A stretch of 64,000 nucleotides of DNA, taken from contig JBMSYN010000012.1 in assembly GCA_049426725.1 (NCBI GenBank), forward strand, positions 13,686 through 77,685. The letters are read 5' to 3'. Both the position numbers and the translations under genes were made by a program. Source of the stretch: UBA961 sp049426725 (GTDB lineage Bacteria; Bacteroidota; Ignavibacteria; Kapaibacteriales; UBA961). Below are positions 28,095 to 37,756 of this stretch, one piece after another. The stretch's first letter is position 1. Every line of letters begins with the position of its first letter. Under the pieces are notes generated by a model. It had not been told where the DNA came from and ran no database searches. It saw only the letters and a program-made list of their open reading frames with translations.

Positions 28095-29693
28095 ATGAAC
28101 ATTTCAAAAATTATCATCCTTTTCCTTTGTAGCATTACATTTTCTTTTGCTCAGAAAAATGTTGTTTTAATCATTGCTGATGATCTTGGACTAGAGTATT
28201 GTGGCTTTTATGGAAATACCGGTGATACGGTCATAATGCCAAATGTACAGTCACTTCTTTCAAAAGGTATTCGGTTTACAAATGCTTGGTCCAATCCATT
28301 GTGCTCTCCTACAAGGGCGGGTATACTTACTGGACGATATAGTTTTAGGACAGGTGTTGGTGATGCAGTTGGAGGTCAAACCTCTAATACGCTTGACACA
28401 TCTGAATTGACCATTCCAAGAATGCTGAACATTTATAATCCGAATGGTATAGCCAAAGCCAATATTGGAAAATGGCATCTTCATACTCCTATGCCGCAAA
28501 GCAATTTTTCAATTCCAATGATTATGGGATATGATTATTATGAGGGAAGTTTTAGTGGCTCTTTGCCAAACTATTATGCTTGGAATAAAATTAAGGATAG
28601 TAAAATCACAGTTTGTAGCACATATGCAACCATTGAAACCACAAATAATGCAATAGATTGGTGTAAGTCTATCCCCTCCAATAAACCTATTTTTTTATGG
28701 CTAGCATATAATGCGCCGCATACACCATTTAATCTACCACCGTCGAATTTACATTCCTATTCGAACCTAAAGGGGAATGCTCAGGATACAGCAACAAGTG
28801 TTGTTCCTTATTACAAAGCTATGTGCGAAGCATTGGACAGAGAGATTGGAAGATTGTTTGACTCTTTGAAAGCAGCCAATCGTTTTGATAGCACCGATTT
28901 CATTTTTATTGGTGACAATGGGAGTGACCCCCGTGTCTACAAAGGAAATGGAAGAGCCAAAGGAAGTGTATATCAAGATGGAATTTGTGTGCCATTCATT
29001 GTTTCTGGTCCTTCAGTAAAAAATCCAGGAAGAGTTTCATCCGCCCTAGTCAACACACAAGATATTTTTGCCACCATTCTTGAACTATTTGGTTTTGTTG
29101 ATTGGAAGAATCACTCTTTGCAAACTAAACCAATTGATTCCAAGAGTTTTCTCCCAATCATAAAAGCTGAAAATCAAATGACACGAGATTGGGTGTTTAG
29201 TGAAGTGTTTAGATCTACCCCAAATGCTTCTGACGGAAAAACGATGAGAAATCAAGAGTACAAATTGCTTGATTTTGACAATGGGACACAGAAGTTCTAT
29301 AATCTTTCCTCAGATCCAGATGAACAGCAAAATCTATTATTACAATCTCTTACTGAAACAGAAAAAAACAATTATGAATATCTCTGCCGAGAGATGACAA
29401 ATCTTGTAGGTAAAAATGGTTTCTGTTCTATAACTAGCATTGAAGAATATTTAAGTAATAATTCAGGAGTCATCTTCGATTCCGAACATGACTTGCTTCA
29501 AATACGAAAACATTGCAGTGATAATGCTCGTTTTGCATGCATATCATCAAATGGAAAAATTATGATTCAGCAGAATTTTGAAGATGAGTCTGACTTTCAG
29601 ATCAATACTTCATCGCTTCACTCTGGAATATATACCGTCACTGTGGATTGTAATCACACTTCCATCAATCATCCCATTATCATTCAACGGTGA
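28095..29693 (+). CDS. Secreted sulfatase with T9SS sorting domain
   Basis: 532 residues with a signal peptide (1-20). The sulfatase formylglycine signature CSPTRAGILTGR begins at Cys70, which would be oxidised to formylglycine by a sulfatase-maturation enzyme not seen in the window. The metal-binding ADD (28-30) near the N-terminus, HTPF and FIGDNGSD also fit the type I sulfatase (alkaline phosphatase-like) superfamily. Residues about 455-532 form a T9SS sorting domain ending in SGIYTVTVDCNHTSI. It likely desulfates polysaccharides outside the cell. It lies 25 bp after the channel-like gene, and its 3' end overlaps the convergent permease gene by 14 bp. Confidence 0.93.
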   Translation: MNISKIIILFLCSITFSFAQKNVVLIIADDLGLEYCGFYGNTGDTVIMPNVQSLLSKGIRFTNAWSNPLCSPTRAGILTGRYSFRTGVGDAVGGQTSNTLDTSELTIPRMLNIYNPNGIAKANIGKWHLHTPMPQSNFSIPMIMGYDYYEGSFSGSLPNYYAWNKIKDSKITVCSTYATIETTNNAIDWCKSIPSNKPIFLWLAYNAPHTPFNLPPSNLHSYSNLKGNAQDTATSVVPYYKAMCEALDREIGRLFDSLKAANRFDSTDFIFIGDNGSDPRVYKGNGRAKGSVYQDGICVPFIVSGPSVKNPGRVSSALVNTQDIFATILELFGFVDWKNHSLQTKPIDSKSFLPIIKAENQMTRDWVFSEVFRSTPNASDGKTMRNQEYKLLDFDNGTQKFYNLSSDPDEQQNLLLQSLTETEKNNYEYLCREMTNLVGKNGFCSITSIEEYLSNNSGVIFDSEHDLLQIRKHCSDNARFACISSNGKIMIQQNFEDESDFQINTSSLHSGIYTVTVDCNHTSINHPIIIQR

Positions 29694-30966
29694 TTCGAGA
29701 TCGACTTTTTGTTATCATATAACCAAATGCCATTACGATCACAAACAATATACTTCCATAAATTCCCGCATTGGTATCAAACATGAAGATGTTTATTCCC
29801 GTGAACAAACATGCTGCAATGAATAACAGAGCAACCAGATGAATCTTGATAGATAGTTTCTCTCCTTTTAGTTTATATAATGTTGCCATTCCAACACCTA
29901 GTCCGATACTATCAATGAAGATTGTATAATTCAAAATCCTCTCGAATGATTCACCAGCATAGACACTAATCAAACTGATCGCCGTAAATACAGTCAAGGC
30001 AGAAAAACTCACTCCTTTTGCTTCATCCGATTGTGCAAATATTTTTGGCAGTACACCATCTTTTCCCATTGCTGAAATCACTCTGGGATTTGATAGCATT
30101 GATATATTCACATATCCAAATACTGAAATCATGATAATCATGCTGACAATCAATGCGGCTGTGCTTCCAAACAATCGTTCCATCATGATGGCGGCAATAA
30201 ATTTTGATTGCGCCAATTCATGAAATCCAATCACTTGCACATAAGCCAGATTTGCCAATAAATAAATGCCAATGATAATCAATACGCCTAGTATGATTGC
30301 TCTTGGCAGCATCTTCTCATTATTGTTCACCTCACCACCAAAATTGATCGTTTGTTGATATCCACCATAGGTGAATGAAACAGCAATAAGTGCAAGACCA
30401 AATGATTCCCAAATGCCTCCTGAATGTGACTGAATGGCAGTCACTGTTTCTGTCGGAGGTAGGATACCAAGTGCTGAAATAATTGCCCCAAGCATGAACA
30501 ATTTGATACCCATGAGTATGTTCTGAACAGTGGCACTTGTTCGCAGGCCAAGCAGATTAAGTCCATATAAAACAAAAATGAATAACGACGCTATGACTGT
30601 ACTTGGCAAACCCATTGCATAAGGCATCACATATTCGGCACCGATAATCGCAACCCCTGCGATTGAAGCAGCATTGGAAACAAGTATGATAATATTGATT
30701 GCAAATGCTAGCGTTGGTGAATATGCCCTTGCAAAGATGGAATAATATGCTCCGCTCACGGGCATCCGCTTGCCAATTTCAGCATATCCGATTGCGCCAC
30801 AAAGAGCAATCAATCCGCCGGTGATCCATGCGACATAGTAGATCAATTCACTTCCTGCTCTTTGGGCAACAGTAGCAGGGGCTCGAAAAATGCCCATGCC
30901 AATCACGAGTGAAATGACCATCATGGTGATGTCGAAGAAACGAAGTTGATGTTTTGCTCTATTCAT
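29680..30966 (-). CDS. APC superfamily amino acid permease
   Basis: 428 residues with about 12 membrane helices. The N-terminal part, GMGIFRAPATVAQRAGSE, is the helix-1 substrate-binding segment of the APC superfamily, and YAEIGKRMPVSGAYYSIFARAY is the helix-2/3 signature. It probably imports or exchanges an amino acid or amine; specificity is not visible. It is divergent from the crtY-blh gene, with 77 bp between the two starts, so the two may share regulation. Its stop lies inside the 3' end of the sulfatase gene. Confidence 0.9.
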   Translation of the reverse strand: MNRAKHQLRFFDITMMVISLVIGMGIFRAPATVAQRAGSELIYYVAWITGGLIALCGAIGYAEIGKRMPVSGAYYSIFARAYSPTLAFAINIIILVSNAASIAGVAIIGAEYVMPYAMGLPSTVIASLFIFVLYGLNLLGLRTSATVQNILMGIKLFMLGAIISALGILPPTETVTAIQSHSGGIWESFGLALIAVSFTYGGYQQTINFGGEVNNNEKMLPRAIILGVLIIIGIYLLANLAYVQVIGFHELAQSKFIAAIMMERLFGSTAALIVSMIIMISVFGYVNISMLSNPRVISAMGKDGVLPKIFAQSDEAKGVSFSALTVFTAISLISVYAGESFERILNYTIFIDSIGLGVGMATLYKLKGEKLSIKIHLVALLFIAACLFTGINIFMFDTNAGIYGSILFVIVMAFGYMITKSRSRITVE

Positions 30967-31043
30967 TTAGGTAAATCCTCGATTTCAGTTCGTAAAAATA
31001 GACAAATCGAACTTTTCCTATCACATTTCTATGTAAATTCAGT

Positions 31044-33053
31044 ATGCAAGATTCCGATTACATAGTAGATTATGTCTTTATTGGTTTGGGAGCGGCAAAT
31101 TCCCTCATCATCCGCCAAATGCACGCTCATGGCATATTGGATGATGCAACATTGATGATCATCGATCCCGATGAAAAATTATTGAATGATAAAACCTTCT
31201 GCTTTTGGGCAACAGAACAAGAGATTCATGATCTTGGATTCACTTCGCTTATAAGCCATGATTGGTCTTTATTGGGAATTGGAGAACATATAACTCAATC
31301 TGTTCAACCCTATCGCTATTATCATGTTTCTAGTATCACGCTCTATGATGAACTGCGAGATATTCTTTCACTACATAATGTACAATTCGTTCGTGAATAT
31401 GCCGAAGAGATTATTTCTTCAGAAAGTGAAATCATATCCGTCCGGACTTCTCATTCAAAAGTGAGTGCTAAGTATGTATTCGATTCCAGACCACCTCAAT
31501 GGAATGAACCTGCTCGCAATGAAACATTTCTCCTGCAATCTTTTTTTGGTTGGAGAATTACGACTAAAGATCCAATCTTCGATGTACATACATTTACCAT
31601 GATGGATTTTTCCGTTGATCAATCCATTGCTACGCAATTTGTGTATGTACTTCCATTCTCTCCAAATCATGCACTCATAGAATTGACACGCTTTGGAGCG
31701 AGTCCCATAGAATATACTTATGCTCAAGAACAATTGAATAGATATTGTCAACAAAAGCAATATGGTTCGTATACAATTGAGAGTGAAGAACAAGGCATCA
31801 TTCCGATGTCCACATGTTCAATCAAAACTGAACCTTCAACAGATAACCACTTAAAGACAGGCAGTGCCGCAGGAAGAATTAAACCAAGCACAGGGTATGC
31901 ATTCAAGGAAATGGCGTTTCATGCAGTTCACATTGTGGAGTCACTCAAAAGTGGATACAATCCACAAAGAGCTATGCAACGATCAGGGCGATTTGCTTTC
32001 TATGATAGACTTCTTCTGAAGATATTAGAGTCTCATCCAAATCGAGGAAAAGAACTATTTGAGCGATTGTTTCAACAAGTTTCGGGCACAAGAGTACTTC
32101 GTTTTCTTGAAGAGCAAACTTCATTCATAGAAGATATATCGGTGTTCATGGCACTACCCAAATACATGTTTGCCAAGCAAGCTGTGATTGATATGATGCA
32201 TACCTTTTTCAGGAATGCTCATGGTATGTTTGCTTTGGGTATGGCACTGTTGTTTGTGCTGTTTCAATATCTTGATATGTCTATTATCAATTGGCTTATT
32301 CTTGGAATTGGACTTTTGCTGATAGGCATTCCCCATGGAGCTATGGATCATGTATTGACCATTGGTGAAAGATCGGCAAAATCAGTTGGTTTGTTCATAC
32401 TTGGATATGTGGCAAAAGGAATACTCATGTTGTCGATATGGATTATATCACCACTTCTCGGACTCATCATTTTTTTGATTTATTCCATGTGGCATTTTGG
32501 TCAGACAGAGTATGAGCAAGAGAATGTCCATAATCCATGGCTTATTTTCCTAAGAGGTTTTGCGGTATTGTCATTCATACTTGCCACTCATATTCCCGAG
32601 ACAAATACTATCATCAATGCATTGTCGATATCTTCAATTATTGACATGCAAGGAGTTATCACTTCATCATTCCTAACTGAACTCTCATTCACTCTATTGA
32701 TATTGAGCACCATTGTAAAGCTAAGAAAGTCAATCATTCTTTGCACACTTTCATTATTGGTCATGATGCAGTTGGATCTACTGCAGGTATTCGGTGTCTA
32801 TTTTGTTTTTCATCACAGTTTTTTAGGATGGAATCATTTGAAGAAAGGACTCCGGAAGACAAACCTACAATTATGGGAATTATCGGCTCCATTTTCGATT
32901 TCAGCAATTGGAACTCTTTTTCTCTTTTTCATCAACACCGGTTACACACTTATAGATTTTGCCCCCTTATTTTTTGTGTTTCTCTCATGTATTAGCTTCC
33001 CCCATGTGCTAGAGATGCACTCATTCTATGGTTCGATATTCAAGCGCAGGTGA
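31044..33053 (+). CDS. crtY-blh: Fusion protein: lycopene beta-cyclase (CrtY) + beta-carotene 15,15'-dioxygenase (Brp/Blh)
   Basis: 669 residues in one uninterrupted frame. Residues 1 to about 375 are a CrtY-type lycopene cyclase: dinucleotide-binding FIGLGAANSLI (12-22), TFCFW (51-55), DSRP (147-150), LQSFFGWRI (164-172) and GSAAGRIKPSTGYAF (273-287). Residues about 385-669 are a polytopic Brp/Blh domain with its conserved histidines: GIPHGAMDH (428-436), MWHFGQTEY (482-490), FVFHHSFLGW (588-597) and SFPHVLEM (651-658). By family knowledge the first half makes beta-carotene from lycopene and the second cleaves it to two retinals, the rhodopsin chromophore. Both halves keep their key motifs, so both should be active. 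The rhodopsin gene lies 4.8 kb downstream. No crtB, crtI or crtE is seen in the window. Confidence 0.93.
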   Translation: MQDSDYIVDYVFIGLGAANSLIIRQMHAHGILDDATLMIIDPDEKLLNDKTFCFWATEQEIHDLGFTSLISHDWSLLGIGEHITQSVQPYRYYHVSSITLYDELRDILSLHNVQFVREYAEEIISSESEIISVRTSHSKVSAKYVFDSRPPQWNEPARNETFLLQSFFGWRITTKDPIFDVHTFTMMDFSVDQSIATQFVYVLPFSPNHALIELTRFGASPIEYTYAQEQLNRYCQQKQYGSYTIESEEQGIIPMSTCSIKTEPSTDNHLKTGSAAGRIKPSTGYAFKEMAFHAVHIVESLKSGYNPQRAMQRSGRFAFYDRLLLKILESHPNRGKELFERLFQQVSGTRVLRFLEEQTSFIEDISVFMALPKYMFAKQAVIDMMHTFFRNAHGMFALGMALLFVLFQYLDMSIINWLILGIGLLLIGIPHGAMDHVLTIGERSAKSVGLFILGYVAKGILMLSIWIISPLLGLIIFLIYSMWHFGQTEYEQENVHNPWLIFLRGFAVLSFILATHIPETNTIINALSISSIIDMQGVITSSFLTELSFTLLILSTIVKLRKSIILCTLSLLVMMQLDLLQVFGVYFVFHHSFLGWNHLKKGLRKTNLQLWELSAPFSISAIGTLFLFFINTGYTLIDFAPLFFVFLSCISFPHVLEMHSFYGSIFKRR

Positions 33054-33112
33054 GCACCAAGTCCATTATGTAGGATTCTTGAACATGTTATATATTGATG
33101 TATCAGTACTAT

Positions 33113-34534
33113 TTACCTCCCCATCACAAACTCATATCTTCCCAATGGAATGAATGTGTACCCTTCAGTAACTGAAATCGTTTTGACAAATGCACCGCGA
33201 ATGTCAAATACATCATAGTGCATTGGTAGTTGTTCTTGGGGAATGCTAAGCCATATTCCTTCAGGTGTCCGTGTTATCTCAATGCCTTTTCGCTTGAGAA
33301 TTTCATGAATACCTGAGATGCTTTGCGCTTCAAATGCTCCGATGGAAGGTGGATTAGCATATGTTTTTCCTTCATGGTCTTTTAATGTATCACCAGTAAT
33401 AAACCCATTTCCTTTTGCAGGACTGTCTGATTGTAGTCGATAATCCCCACCTGCATAATCACGCAGCATTGGATCGACTCCATAGATTCCATTGAATTCC
33501 ATGAGTTGTGCTTCTTGCATTTTTGAAGCAGCTGGATTGTCTACATTATACCAGAGATTATTTCTCAGGAGAAATGATTGAGGTGCAGTATTTCCACCGA
33601 TATTCACATGTCGCGAAATTGTTGAACGGAATACCACCAGATTATTTTGAAAGATATTGTTTCCACATGGTTCAAATCTATTTGGATCGACTGTTTCTTG
33701 CAGTATGCGAAAGATCCAGCGTTCAGGGTTGATGATGGTATTATTAGTGACTGATACTCTCACTGATCCAACATAAGCCATGGGTGTGACGGACCCAACA
33801 AATACATTACCCGTAACCATCAAGTCCGCTGCTTCATACTTTGCATCAAGTGGTCTAAAGAATTCAAGTCCAGTGGAACCACCAAGGTTTAATGCACGCT
33901 GGCCACCATTGATGAATGAATTACTTTCAATGCGAATAAAACTTGTCCCACCCTTTGCTTGAATACAATTAGAACCTGAATTTCGAAATATATTATTTCT
34001 GAATATTCCTTTATGGCATCCCACCATATCCGCTCCACTTCCACCGGGAGAACCATTTTCAAAAAGACAATCTTCAATGATGAAATCATCCAATCCTGAT
34101 AATTTTAATTGATCATTGTTTCCCGTGGCTCCCATTCCGGAAAATGTCAGATTTTTGAATGTCATGTGATGTGTTGGTGTATCATAAGTACCTGCATCAT
34201 CACAATTCATTCCATTGCTTGTTTGACCATTAATAGTAAAATTCTCAATGATCATATAAGAGCAATCAGAAAAATGAAATGATTCTGTTCCGCCTTTGAA
34301 TATTACAGAATCTCTATCGATACCGCGAATGATGATCGGTGCTTGTGAAATACCTTGAATATTCTCAATGAAAAATGCACCTTGATATTGTCCATTATGT
34401 ATGAGTACTGTATCTCCGGGCTTAGCAGCCATACAAGCCAAACGTGGATTGACATATTGCTTTCCTACGCCAACATGGAGAGTGTTTGATACGGCAATTA
34501 CATGAAGAGACAAAGCCAAAAGAACATATAGCAT
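33113..34534 (-). CDS. Secreted right-handed parallel beta-helix protein
   Basis: 473 residues with a signal peptide (about 1-16). The body is a pectate-lyase-like beta-helix. It opens with GDTVLIHNGQYQGAFFI and continues with repeated short strands rich in Asn and Gly, such as IIENFTINGQTSNG, IIEDCLFENG and IFRNNIFRNSGSN. The C-terminal about 70 residues resemble a shortened T9SS domain (VFDIRGAFVKTISV, ending RYEFVMGR). Such proteins usually act on or bind polysaccharides outside the cell. No catalytic residues can be assigned with confidence. It is convergent with the crtY-blh gene (60 bp apart). Confidence 0.8.
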   Translation of the reverse strand: MLYVLLALSLHVIAVSNTLHVGVGKQYVNPRLACMAAKPGDTVLIHNGQYQGAFFIENIQGISQAPIIIRGIDRDSVIFKGGTESFHFSDCSYMIIENFTINGQTSNGMNCDDAGTYDTPTHHMTFKNLTFSGMGATGNNDQLKLSGLDDFIIEDCLFENGSPGGSGADMVGCHKGIFRNNIFRNSGSNCIQAKGGTSFIRIESNSFINGGQRALNLGGSTGLEFFRPLDAKYEAADLMVTGNVFVGSVTPMAYVGSVRVSVTNNTIINPERWIFRILQETVDPNRFEPCGNNIFQNNLVVFRSTISRHVNIGGNTAPQSFLLRNNLWYNVDNPAASKMQEAQLMEFNGIYGVDPMLRDYAGGDYRLQSDSPAKGNGFITGDTLKDHEGKTYANPPSIGAFEAQSISGIHEILKRKGIEITRTPEGIWLSIPQEQLPMHYDVFDIRGAFVKTISVTEGYTFIPLGRYEFVMGR

Positions 34535-34675
34535 TGTTAAGTGCCTTAAAATTACTGAAGTAACTATATAGGTGGCAATTTACACATTCATCATAATCAA
34601 ATATGAAGATCATTGATAAATCTTGTCAAAGACTTTGTATAATTGCCAAAATAATTGACCATTAACGAGAAGAAT

Positions 34676-36400
34676 ATGTCAGAAGAATCAATCATACAGA
34701 TAATACAACAGATTGAATTGTTGTTTAAAGATAAAAATATGATTGGTGTTCAATCATTGGGAAAGAACTATACACACAATACAAATTTGCTCAAAGATCT
34801 AGACTCTTATTCAATCTATTTAGATTATATGGGAAAAGCGTCCTATCTTCTTTCCGATTATGTCGATTCATCTTATTTTTTTGAGGAAGGTATCAGAGTC
34901 AATACCATTACCAAAAATAAAGAAAAACTATCCGCAGCACTTGGCAACTTGGGACTAACGAAATATCGAATGGCAGAATATTCTTCCGCTCTTGAATACT
35001 TGGCAAAAGCAATTCAAATCAATGAAGAGATTGGTAATAAGCAGTTTCTTGCATCAAACCTGAATAATATTGGTAATGTATTTTCCAGTCTTAATGAATA
35101 TGATAAAGCACTTGAGTATCATGAAAGGGCAATTGACATTAATAAAGAGATACAGAATATTGCTGGTATAGGAGCAAATCTTGGAAATATTGGGCTTATC
35201 CTCAAACAACTTTCTAAACATGAAGAAGCTTTGCTCAATTTTCAGCAAGCTCTGGATATTCATCAAAGTATTAATGATAAAGAAGGTATATCGATTAGCT
35301 ATCAAAATATTGGAAATGTATTCAATGAACTAGAAGATTATGACAAAGCACTAGAGTATTTTCATATGGCACTGAATGTATGCGAGGATATTCACAATAA
35401 GAATGGACTTGCTAATGCACATAGTTCAATTGGACTTACTTATTATAAACTTCATCAATATGATAATGCCATACAGTCTATCAACCGAGGTTTAAATATT
35501 GCAAGAGAAATACAACACAGAGAATCATGTTTGACATCACTCGACATATTATCAAGTATTTATGAATCATTGGATGATTACAAAACTGCATTAGACTATT
35601 ATAAAGAACATATTAACATCAAAGACAGTATTCAGTCGGATAACACAATGAAAAAAGCTCTTCTCTTCGATCAGCAGAGAAAGATTGATGCAGAAAACAA
35701 AGAGCGGCTATTACAAATTGCAAGAATGGAAGAACAGGAAAAGTTACTGTACAATATACTACCAAACAATATTGCAGAGCGTATACTCAAGCATGAGTCT
35801 TCCATTGCGGATTATTATCCTTCAGTTTCTGTACTCTTCATGGATATAGTAGGGTTCACAGAGCTTTCTTCATATCTTAGTCCAAAACAATTAGTTTTTC
35901 TCCTTGACTTGATTTTCACCAAAGCAGATGAAATTCTCGATGTCTTTGGAATAGAGAAAATTAAAACGATTGGAGATGGATATTTAGCAGTGGCTAATTT
36001 GACAAAGCAAATCGACAATCATGAGTTTGTCGCTGCTTCTGCAGCGATACAATTGCTTGATTCTTTAAGTAAGATGAAATACGAAATTCCTGCTGATAAG
36101 GATGATTTAAACCAAAATATGCTAAGCATACAGTTGAGAATAGGATTACACTCAGGTGAAGTTGTTGCTGGAATTGTGGGCAAAAATAAATTCATATTTG
36201 ATCTTTGGGGTGATGTCGTCAATATTGCATCGAGGATGGAATCTGGCTCAGAGCCAGGAAAGATTCAAATCAGCGAAGTCATGGCCAAGCAAATTGAAGG
36301 TAATCCATCAATTCGTTTAGTACCGCGAGGTAGTATCGAGATAAAAGGGAAAGGTATGATGCAAACGTATTGGTTGGAGAGTAACATCATCACTTCTTGA
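34676..36400 (+). CDS. TPR-repeat class III adenylate cyclase
   Basis: About 574 residues from the ATG at 34676 (a TTG at 34655 is in frame). Residues about 50-325 hold at least seven TPR units of the 40-residue type (NLGNIGLILKQLSKHEEAL, NIGNVFNELEDYDKALEYF). A coiled segment (about 330-360) leads into the cyclase domain (about 385-565). Catalytic residues are complete, numbered from the ATG: metal-binding Asp390 (FMDIVGF) and Asp434 (IGDGYLA), adenine-selecting Lys430 and Asp509, and transition-state Asn516 and Arg520 (NIASRME). The Lys/Asp pair points to cAMP rather than cGMP. There is no signal peptide or membrane helix, so it is cytoplasmic. A paralogue is encoded at 60780. Its 3' end overlaps the next gene, on the other strand, by 11 bp. 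Confidence 0.92.
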   Translation: MSEESIIQIIQQIELLFKDKNMIGVQSLGKNYTHNTNLLKDLDSYSIYLDYMGKASYLLSDYVDSSYFFEEGIRVNTITKNKEKLSAALGNLGLTKYRMAEYSSALEYLAKAIQINEEIGNKQFLASNLNNIGNVFSSLNEYDKALEYHERAIDINKEIQNIAGIGANLGNIGLILKQLSKHEEALLNFQQALDIHQSINDKEGISISYQNIGNVFNELEDYDKALEYFHMALNVCEDIHNKNGLANAHSSIGLTYYKLHQYDNAIQSINRGLNIAREIQHRESCLTSLDILSSIYESLDDYKTALDYYKEHINIKDSIQSDNTMKKALLFDQQRKIDAENKERLLQIARMEEQEKLLYNILPNNIAERILKHESSIADYYPSVSVLFMDIVGFTELSSYLSPKQLVFLLDLIFTKADEILDVFGIEKIKTIGDGYLAVANLTKQIDNHEFVAASAAIQLLDSLSKMKYEIPADKDDLNQNMLSIQLRIGLHSGEVVAGIVGKNKFIFDLWGDVVNIASRMESGSEPGKIQISEVMAKQIEGNPSIRLVPRGSIEIKGKGMMQTYWLESNIITS

Positions 36401-37523
36401 TAAAAGTCACATACTTCTCTCCTATAAGTACTTTGTATACGCCAATGGGCATATCTCGAATGTCCATAAATTTATCATTTGTGCAAGCAATTAATCTACC
36501 GTATAAATCGTAAATCTTGGTTTGTTGGCCAAAATCACTATTCCATGAAATGAATGTTTCTGCCGGATTGGGGTACAAAATTATATCATCACTCTGTTCA
36601 TCAACAAAAGACAGGGAATTAGAAATTCCTGTTCTCTCATATGATGTCACTACATCCCATACCATCGATTGCACATATTCGGCAAATTCTTTTGAAGGGA
36701 TTTTCACGCTTGCATTTGCATTTGGAAGGAGATTATGAGGTAAACCGAGTGGACTCTTATTGTAAATGCATGCATAGTGCATCATGGCGATTGCATAAGC
36801 TCCCAATTCATTCGGATGAATTTGATCACTGAACAATTGATTCAATTGTGTTATGCCGGGCACTTTTCCTTTTGGAATATCATCATGAAATCTTGCCATC
36901 ATTTTATGTCCGGGGATTAGATATACAGGCGGCGCACCAATAGGTCTCTTGGCATTTGCATGATCTTGCATTTTTTCCCATTCCAATCCTTGCACATCGA
37001 GCATTTCTCTGAAAGGTCCACTAGATCCATCGATACTTACCCATGTCGTCCAGAGCAAAGTGGGAGCTCCCTTTCCGCCATTCCCATTATTCCATGCATT
37101 ATTCACGAATAATGAAAGTGCATTCCTTTGTGCAATGATTCCATCCAAGTACCATTGTTGTGTACTACCACCATCATAGAGCAATGGAACTCGTTCAGTG
37201 ATGCAGAGCAATTCCCAATTTGCTATGCCATGTCTTGCATCCGGCGAGCCATATCCTGGTGGTTTATCCCATCTCCATGACATTGCTGAACCCGGTGATG
37301 TTGATTTCCCTATTGATTTATCAATCAATTGCCATGAGGAAACATTGGTTATACCCGACATAAGATTTACATATTGTCCGGGCCAGTTTGGATAAAACAA
37401 TGGATCAGTCAAACTATGTCCGCTGTGGATTTGCTTAATCGTCATTGGATACGCTTGCTTTGGTGGTAGTGGTTGTGCAGTGATCACACTCAGCATCAAA
37501 GACATCAAGGCAATAAGCATCAT
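36390..37523 (-). CDS. SGNH-like secreted protein with T9SS sorting domain
   Basis: About 377 residues from the ATG at 37523, which begins a clear signal peptide (MMLIALMSLMLSVITAQ); a longer reading to 37631 adds 36 residues without family support. HSGHSLTD near the start resembles block I of SGNH/GDSL hydrolases, and SDQIHPNELGAYAIA supplies the D..H pair of block V, so an esterase-like activity is possible. The Ser sits in a G-H-S-L context rather than the usual GDS. The C-terminal about 75 residues are a T9SS type A domain (LYPNPAETFISWNS, MPIGVYKVLIG). It is divergent from the rhodopsin gene. Confidence 0.75.
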   Translation of the reverse strand: MMLIALMSLMLSVITAQPLPPKQAYPMTIKQIHSGHSLTDPLFYPNWPGQYVNLMSGITNVSSWQLIDKSIGKSTSPGSAMSWRWDKPPGYGSPDARHGIANWELLCITERVPLLYDGGSTQQWYLDGIIAQRNALSLFVNNAWNNGNGGKGAPTLLWTTWVSIDGSSGPFREMLDVQGLEWEKMQDHANAKRPIGAPPVYLIPGHKMMARFHDDIPKGKVPGITQLNQLFSDQIHPNELGAYAIAMMHYACIYNKSPLGLPHNLLPNANASVKIPSKEFAEYVQSMVWDVVTSYERTGISNSLSFVDEQSDDIILYPNPAETFISWNSDFGQQTKIYDLYGRLIACTNDKFMDIRDMPIGVYKVLIGEKYVTFIKK

Positions 37524-37702
37524 TTTAGTCCTCCATTGAATACTACTTATAATGTTGTATGCGCAACATGGATACAATTCATAAAATATGCCATAAAAGA
37601 TTTTACACTTAAGTCGGAACAAAATACTCAATAATGTAGTTTTAACAATTGCAGAAGTCGATAATTCTCATTAAGTTAGAAAAGCATTGATTTCGCCCAA
37701 AA

Positions 37703-37738
37703 GATACCGATTCACCACATTTCACCACCAAAGGTATC
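37703..37738 (+). promoter_or_regulatory. Operator-like site upstream of the rhodopsin
   Basis: Two tandem 10-base units, TTCACCACAT (37711-37720) and TTCACCACCA (37721-37730), match in 8 of 10 positions and are spaced exactly one helical turn. They are flanked by the inverted pair GATACC (37703-37708) and GGTATC (37733-37738). The site lies 70-105 bp before the rhodopsin start, in the window's longest gene-free stretch (37524-37807). It looks like a regulator binding site; the regulator is unknown. Apart from this and the hairpin at 37757 I see nothing else clear in the gap, and no good -33/-7 promoter match. Confidence 0.4.
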
Positions 37739-37756
37739 CACTCATACTGACGATAT

